Source: Hydra vulgaris (lineage: Eukaryota; Cnidaria; Hydrozoa; Anthoathecata; Hydridae). Taken from it: 64,000 nt of DNA. The notes under the pieces were generated by a model. The model did no database searches, was not told the DNA's origin, and saw nothing but the letters and a program-made list of their open reading frames with translations. A program made the translations under genes and the position numbers. Below, in pieces: positions 46,616 through 55,600 of the stretch; within the stretch, counting starts at the first letter, position 1; each line of letters begins with the position of its first letter. The DNA lies in assembly GCF_038396675.1 (NCBI RefSeq), contig NC_088927.1, positions 33,654,501-33,718,500 on the forward strand, written 5' to 3'.

Positions 46616-49600
46616 TCCTAAATACACTGGAATAATAGTATGAGCCAATTATATAAAAACTGCATTATCAAATAACATCAAAACTATGTTTTCTAAGAAT
46701 TTAGAAGCTTTTTACAATAGCAAAAAATGCTGTGTTTTATTTATTTTGCAAGGGAGGTAAGACCTGGCAAATGCTTACTCGTCAGATTGAAATAATATTC
46801 ATGCTGTCCATCAAGGACAACTTTTATACTATGATTGGAAACAAAGGATTCAATAGTCTTGAAGATCTTACCTAATACACCATAAAAAGAGAGCTTTTGG
46901 AGAACACCAGTATTCCAAACTTTATCAAAGCTTTTAGAAATGTTGAGAGTGATAGCCCTAACCTCTCCACATCTATCTAATGCACATCAAAACCTATTGT
47001 TTATTACCGTAAACAAATCAGCAGTAGAATGAGAAGATTGAAATCCATATTGATGATCAAAAAGTAAGTTATTAGGTTCAAGATGAGAGATTAAGTGCTT
47101 GTTAATTAAAGACTCATAAACTTTGCTTATGATAGGAAGAAGACTAATGGGACGGCAGTTAGACGAGTCAGATTGCTCTCCAGAACTTTTGAAAATAGGG
47201 ATAACAGATGCCACTTTCCAGCAGGCTTGAAAACAAGACTCTGATAAGTACTTGTTAAATAGTTTTGAAAGTATAGACAACCACTCCAGGCCACTTCAAC
47301 AAGACTACAACAGGCATGTTGTCTGAACCACAAGCTTTAGAAAAGAAAAAGCAGGAAATCACTTTAGCTACAGAGGCTGAGTGATACGAATATCAACCAA
47401 TCAATCAACCTGTTTGTTGGCAATATCAGGTAGGATGTGATTAGTGGAATCAAGAGATAAGATTGATGAAAAGTTCTTAGCAAACAATTCAGCTGTGTCT
47501 TTAGGTGAGGTAAAAAAATCTGAACCATGTAAGAGAGGAATAACAGATTTGCCCTTATTATAAACACTGTTAAAGATTCTCCAGAAGTCTCAAAAGTCTA
47601 AAATAAAAAGATAAAAATACCTGAGAATAGTGGGCTTTGGCGTTAGACAAAACTTTTTTACAATGGTTTCTAGCAGTAGTAAATAGACATTGTTTTCTGG
47701 AGAATTGTTTTGGCAATAGATATGGAAATAATAGTTATGATTGAAAATTGCAGCAGCGCAACGAAAGGAAAACCATGGAGAAGAATGAGGCTTGACCTGG
47801 AATTGTTGAGAGGGAATAAAAGATTGCATGTCAAGCTGAGCCCAAGAAGTTATATAATAATCACATTTGTCAGCAGGAAGATAAAAGATTTCTACTAAAG
47901 GGCCATCACAAAGAAAATCACAGAAATAGTCCCAGTTAGCCTTAAGGTAGTTGTAAGAGATACAATGGTAGGGGGATTCTGATGAAGAAGACTGAGAATT
48001 AGAGAATGAGAGAGATCAAAAGCACAGAAAGAGCGATATAGAACAAAGAGAAAAGTGATAGAGTGAAATGGTGCTAAACGAAAGCACATAAAAGAATAGT
48101 CTGTAGATTCAAGCCTAGTTTCCTGACAAATGGGTGAATTCTTACAAATGTTAATGCCCAGGCCAAGCATGTGATTATTGGAGTCTTTACGAATTAAAGG
48201 AAGATAACCATCAACACTAAGATCAAAAGATGTGACAGCTGAACTCAATTTAGTCTCACAAAGAGCAAGTAGTTCTGGTGAACTTTGCAAGAGATAAGAC
48301 TCAACAGAAAAAAACTTACTTTGAAGACCACAAATATCAGGGAATGATAGATTTAGAAAACTTAATGATGATGGTTTTTTGTGTTTCAAACCAGTTTTGA
48401 TTCTACTGGAAATTGATATAATACTGGAAATATGATAATATTATAGACAACTAAAAAGAACTAAATATGAAAATAGCAAACTATGTGCCAAATATTGGTA
48501 ATTTTTGTAATGACTGGGAATTTTTGTAATGATTCCAGTTTGTGTAGTTAATGATAAAAGAAGTTTTAGCAAATTAATATTATTATGATGTTAAAAACTT
48601 ATTTGCAACTATAAAAGTAGAATATTTAGATATTCTTTCAACTGATAACACATTTGTAGCAAAGCTCAACCTCAAAACAAACATTTGAGGTTGAACAAAA
48701 CAGACTTAAAAACCAATAAACTTTTTATTTAACTTTTGTTACACATATTTTTACAGCGTGTTATATATAAACAACTATATATTATTTATTTATAAACAAC
48801 TATACATTAATTATATAAACCACATTATTTTTTACTCATATTATATTGCTAAACTACATTAATATATTAATAAAAATTGTACTTTAATATATTTTATTGT
48901 CATTTTTCTATATATATTTTATCCACTTCACCTCTAACACAAATGTAGCTTTCTTTGACGATGTGGATGTGTATATTTTTTGAAACTCTTTTTTTATTAT
49001 TTTTATTATATTATATAACTCTTGCTTAAAAATAAAGGCTGATTTTTGACCAAGCCTGAGACTGACTTCAACAAAAATTCTTATAAGATTCTGGGAAGTT
49101 TTTTGATAAAGCAATCAAACATATCAAGAAATATATGAATAAATAAACATTGTAACAAAAACATAAATTATATCAACTTACTTTTGCTAAGACAATGTTA
49201 TCGAGACGCTCAATCGGAAGCTAATAATGATTATATAATAAATATATCATATAAACAATGAATTTAAAATAATCAAAATTAAACACATTCTGTAAGAATC
49301 TCACACAAAAAAGATTTAATATGAATCTATTTATTGAAAATATTAAAAAAAAAACTATAAAAAACTATTATATATTATTATAAAGATTAAATTATATATT
49401 TTAAAAAAATATTTGTAAAACTAACAATAAAAAACTATATATTTTTTATAACTAAATTTTTATCTTTTTTAATTATCAAACTAATTTTTTAATCAAATTT
49501 TATTACTAAGTACATACCTTCCATATCTGATTGAACAAAAGTTGCGCATTATCTCGTGCAAGTTCAATTAAAAACTGCTCAGATTTGGATCTAGAAAAAA

Positions 49601-52600
49601 TATTCAAATCGCGATTTTATTCTATTAAAAAAAATTTATTCCATTAAAAAAAAACACTTTATTTTGCATTAACTCACTGTTTACCTGTTTTCTTAAAAAT
49701 AAAATAAATAACAGCATCATCAACTGTTCCCTAATCATTAGGAAAGTTAAAACAAAGATTACAACATAAAAAGTGAAGTTTATGACAATTAAACATTATA
49801 AAACAAGTTTTAAGTAAGTTTGAACTCAATTTTTTTTCTATGCTGTGACTTTGTTCTTGTTTTGAATTTAACATGTTGATAAAGAGTAGAAACAAGTTAT
49901 AGAAAGCAAAAAAAAAAAAAAGTGGCCTCATTGACTGTAGTCGTCCATTTGGCCTTAGAGAGATGAATACAGTAAAAAAAAAAAGTAATTTAAATATGAC
50001 AAAAATGGTTATTTATTTGTGCTAGATAGATAAATAAAAAACTCTAATTTTTTAAATTATAAAAGCAATCAATCATGCATCTAGTTTAATTGTTTTATTT
50101 CTTGTACTTAGCTTTAAAATTTAAGTTTATTTATTAATTAATCTTTTAATTTAATTTCAAACATTTATTTTAATTAGTATAATATAATCATTACTAAATT
50201 AAATTATGCAAAATTATTAAAAAATCTATGAATATTAAAAATGAATTACATATTGAAACAATATTATTGACACCAACCAGAAAGTCAAGGCAAAATGCTA
50301 CTAATTCTATAATCAGTCATGCAAAGCATTAGGCTATGTATATTTGCATAACATGCTTAGAGCGCTTATAAAACGCCCCCTCCCCCTCCTCCCATTAAAA
50401 CAAATTTGCAAATATTGAAAGTGAATATGAAGAGTTCATTACCAAAATGCGGTATGACCAATTTCGTTTTTATGTACCAATTTTTTTCAAAAAACTTTTA
50501 TTATTTTTATATATTTTTATATATGATAATATAGTTTGAATGTATAAATATATTATTTAGTGAACTTTATAATGAATGAAAATTCAATTGCAAATTCAAA
50601 ATAAAATGAAAATTTAAAAATTTTAAAAATATTTTGCATCTTTATTCAGATTTTTATCAAATCTACGATTGTTTGAGAGGCAACTTTTACAAACTCAAAA
50701 GAATAAACACCTAACTTTTTAAATATAATAAAATTTTGAGAAGAAAATTTTATATTCATTATTTAGAACTATTATAATATAAAAACAATTTTCAAAAAAA
50801 AATCATCTTTTTTTTACTTACAAAGCAATTAAAAGCAGATGGCAAATCAAAAACTGTTAGTCACAACTAGAAACTGTGGCTAATTAAAAAAAAATCAAGT
50901 TAGAATTTGGAAATAAATATTTAAAAAAGCAATTACTTAACTAATTCTTTTGAATAAAATATCAAATTTGTATTGAATAAATCATTGGATTTGAATGAAA
51001 CACTAGTTTTAGTGGTTCAGTGTAGAGCAACAATTCAGCAATTCTGTTACAGAAAAATAAGGTATTGGAATTAATTCAATGACACAGTTTTTATTTTTAA
51101 AAATAATAATAAAACTCATAAAGCATTCTTTTACACTAATCAATAAAACAGAAATCTAATTAATAATAAAATAGAAAATAGTAAAAAAATATAGAAAAAT
51201 ATCTTACTTTAAAAAACTTAACTATCTAAAAATTTTACTCATTAAAAGTCATTAAAATCTGATAAAAATAAAAATTTTTGTCATTGAAATAAACTATTTT
51301 TTTTATCATTTTATTTTTCATTTGTTATATCTAAATTACATAATACTTATTTTCTAATATTTCTTTATGTAATAAAGACAACTTTTTTTTTTAGCAATTT
51401 ATGCAGTTACAAATGATCATGAATCAAGATCTATAATAAAAAAAAATTATAAAAACTGAATTTCAAATCATGTTTGGGATTTGCATGATGATGATTTTGA
51501 TCTAAATGATGCACTTGCACATGTGAGATATGCTATGCAGTTCTTTTCTAAATATAAAATTTGAATTTCCAGTGACCTGATTCACAGTGATTACAATTTC
51601 GAATATTTTTCTAATTTCAAAAGCATTTCAAGTAGGGTGGTTTAAAAAGCAACATTTTTGAAAAATATCTGCAACTTGCACATTAAATGCATTCTATATG
51701 ATAAAATAACACTGAATTTAAAGTTTTTTAAATGAAAAATTTTTCTAGGGGTGCCTCAAGACCTTTGAACATTAAACAATTTCAAAAATAATAATCATGT
51801 TATAAAAACTACAATTAAAAAAATAATATTAAACAAATCTTGTAAAATTGCACTTTTTTCATTTTTAAGTTAAAATGTTTCAATTGCAATAAAATCTAAA
51901 ATAATAATTTTTTTCGTAAAATGACTCTTATTTTTTAAAATTTTAAAAGACATCATTAAAGAGTTTAATATATAATTAAATAAAAACTTCTATTATAGAT
52001 ATAACTCTATTATTATTTTATTGATTATTATTTTTGAAATTTTTATATAATTTTACTTTATTTGAGACCCAAAAAGACATACTTTTGAAAAACTTTTTTT
52101 TTAATAATAGGGACCCATTAAATGTTCAACCTTGTTATAAGTTTTTGCCAAGAATAAAAATTTAATTTTAAAAATAGTAACTTTTTCTTATGCAAATTTA
52201 CATTCGAAAAAATAGTAAATAATTTTTAATCTTTGAGCATTAATGTTTGACATTGTCTGACAAGTTTAAAAAAAAACAAGTAAAGCATGTAAGACAAAGT
52301 TTTTTCTGACTTCAAATAAAACCTGCAATAAAAATTTAAAAATACATTGCAAGTTTGATAATCTGATAAAATTAAACTTTAAGAACAGTGTTTCCAGAGG
52401 ATAAATTTTTTTATATATTTGGCTAAAGCCTGATAAAAAAATTATTTTAACTTTTTTTTTTTTTTTTTTTTTGTTAATTCACCTCCCCAAGGCCCAAAAG
52501 GCCACTACAGACGAGGAGGCTACTTAATTGTGGTTATAACCCTCTCTCAGCTCTATAACTCCGAAACACGAAACTTGACGAACAAGGCCGCTGCGGGGAG

Positions 52601-55600
52601 AAACAAGTGGAGCGCAGTACTACCAGGGACATTGTGGGGATCGAACTCAGAACCTCTCGCTTATGAAGGGAGCGCTTTACCACTACACCACTACCACATA
52701 TAAATTAGCGAAATAATTAAAAATATATATTTAATTGTTTCAAATTTTTATTTTAAGAAATATTAATATAGAATAAAATAGTCAATTGATATTTTGAAAA
52801 AATTATTCTTAAAAATACTATGTAAAATTTAGGCTTAAAATCATTTAAATATTTAAAAACATTTTTAGGTACATTGATATATTTGTGAGACTAAAAAAAA
52901 GATCTCAAGATATGTTGAGCATCAAAAATATTGTATTGAAGCACTTAACAGATGGATGATTGCATCCCAAGATATGTAACCCCAGAAAACCAGAAAAAAG
53001 AGAGTTATTTGAAATAAATATTTGAAAAAAGAGCTAAAATTTGACAAGAGTTGAAAAGTGGAGAAAGCAATATTATAATTTGAAAAACAAAATAAGAGGG
53101 CTATTTTTTAATAAACTTTATTTATTTTATTTTTTTTACTCAAACATTTTTTTTATTAACTTTAAGCATTTGATCAATTTACTCAAAACAATTGCTCAAT
53201 ATCCTAAAAACATTTTTTCAATAAATTTACTCGAACTTTTTAATTAATTGCATTAAAAAAGTTTATTCCGCTCAAGTCATTCATATTTTATAATATAGCA
53301 ATAAAATGATTTTAAAAGATTATATAATGATTATTTATAGTTATTAAAGATTATATAATGATTTTTAAAAATAGTATAAAATATACATATGTAAATTTTA
53401 TATATACCAACCCTCGGAATCAGGAAAAATGGGATCGGCAATTTGATGAAGACCTTGAACAGTTAGAGGCAGGAGAAAAAAACTTTTATCAGGTCGGCAA
53501 AAAAATTTTGACAAAATGGTCTTACCATAAAACATAGAATTGAGGTCAGTAATTATTTGGCGATCTTAAACACTTTCAGTTTGGCAGTCTTAAACACAGT
53601 CAGCATTGCTAAATGCCAACCTTAATTCCGAGGGCTGATATAAATTGTATATGTGTGTGTAAATTTTATATTCTAAAGTGACTATGGACTCCAAGAAAAA
53701 ACAGAAGTACTAAATATACAACAAGGAAACTTTTATAGCCAGTGTTGCTAATGTTCTAGGTAGTCAATAAGAATGGTAAGCTTAAATTATAACATACCTG
53801 CTCAGGTAATCAGTAATAGGAAAAATGGCAGGTACGGTGCTGCCAAACAAAAGATAATTTAGTAATGTATTAAGTAGTTATACACTAGTAAAAATATAAC
53901 ATATGTTAAATATAATTTTACATTAGCAATAAAATTACATAAGATTCAAGTTAATATATTTGTTTTACTTAAAGGTTGTAAACCTGCTTTAGAAGAAGAG
54001 GATTTTTGACTAAAGCAGTGAAAACAGGATATGGTAATTGTCAAAACAAAGTACCAATTTTAGCAAAACATTTTAGACAAGAAAAAAAAACAATATGTAC
54101 CAGAACATTAAATAAACAGTGAAATAAAAAGAAATATCATAGCTCAGTTTGTGAATACTTTACCAATTAAATTTTTGATTTAAATGTAAATAATTACTCT
54201 ATCAAATGTTCTAAATGCAAAATAAAGTAATGACACAAAATCAAAACCGTTAATTTCAATTGACTTATGTTTTTTTTTTGTACATGTTTAATGCATGTTC
54301 AATTTGTTAAAACTAGTTTTTTTAATTTTATATTTGGCAAGTTATTTAACAGACATACAAATTTTGTAAGTAAAATACAACCTATCAGCGATAGTGACCT
54401 AGCAAATACTGACCTAGCTGAATAGACAAAGATAAAAATCACTAAAAACCTCTGATTAAATTTCCAAGAGCACAGCCTCATTATAATTTAGACCATGTAA
54501 ACTTATGTGACTATGTCTGAATGTCCAAAGGTGTTTAGTGGAGGGCTTTGACTTTAGTAGTTATGGAACTAGTTCAGATTGAGAATGGAATATTCTTCAT
54601 TTAAAACTACCTCACAATTTTAAAAACATTATAATAAGCAGAAAAGATTCAAAAACATCACATTCGTTTTTGTTGAAGACAAGAAAATGAAACAAAATGG
54701 AGAAAAGAAAGACAAAAAGCAAGAGAAAATACATTGAAAACAAAAAATTAATTGGATTTTTTAAGTCCTAAAGGTTAATAGGACTTATAAACAAGTTGGA
54801 TCAAAAGTGCACAAAATTAAGTGAAACCTAGTATTTATTGTCCAAATTAATTCTGAAGATAAAACAATTGGCTATTCGGTAAGATTTTTAAATTTTTGTG
54901 GCAAACGGTCATTGGACTGCACAGAAGAATTAGGTTTTTTATTTAACTTGAGATAAAAGCTAAATTTGCAAATAAAGATTTTCGTTTGACTTAAATCTCC
55001 CTTTAAATGCAAAAACTTACAAAAGATTATATGTTAGCAGATATAATTTTTCCTTCTAGAATATTAAGCAAATTTCTTCTCTTATAACATACCTAAGTAT
55101 GCTTTTTTTTTAACTTTTTAAACTAAGTTCAGGAACACAAAAATATTTTAAAGAAACCTTAATTCCAAGCCATTTTTTTTTTTTTTTTAATTGTTCTCAA
55201 ACTCAATAACTTTGAGTTGTTAACAATGTCATCTAAATTGATCATCCATTTTATATAACAGATAAAAAATTGATAAAAAATCAAGAATTTATTTTCTTAT
55301 ATTTTGTCCTAATTTAGCTTTAAGCTGATGATTTTCTCATTTTTTTTAATCTTTTTTTTATATATATATAGGTAATGATATATATAATCTTTTTTTATAT
55401 TTCCAGAGATTATTTCCAAAGTTGATACTTCCATCAACTATTTGGCACTGTTTCAGTAGCACTGTTTACAATTTTATTTTTATCCATTTATTAAACCATA
55501 AAATTAAAAAAAATTACAGGTTAATTTATAATTTTACAAAATTAGGTTCGGTGTCACTCGTATAGTTAAAAACTAGTCATTAGTGTGACACCTTAATAAA

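Noticed and set aside
52600..52699. A functional tRNA-Met gene on the minus strand
   Set aside because: The tRNA-like head lacks an obvious paired acceptor stem at its 3' side and is fused to a SINE body with an A tail.
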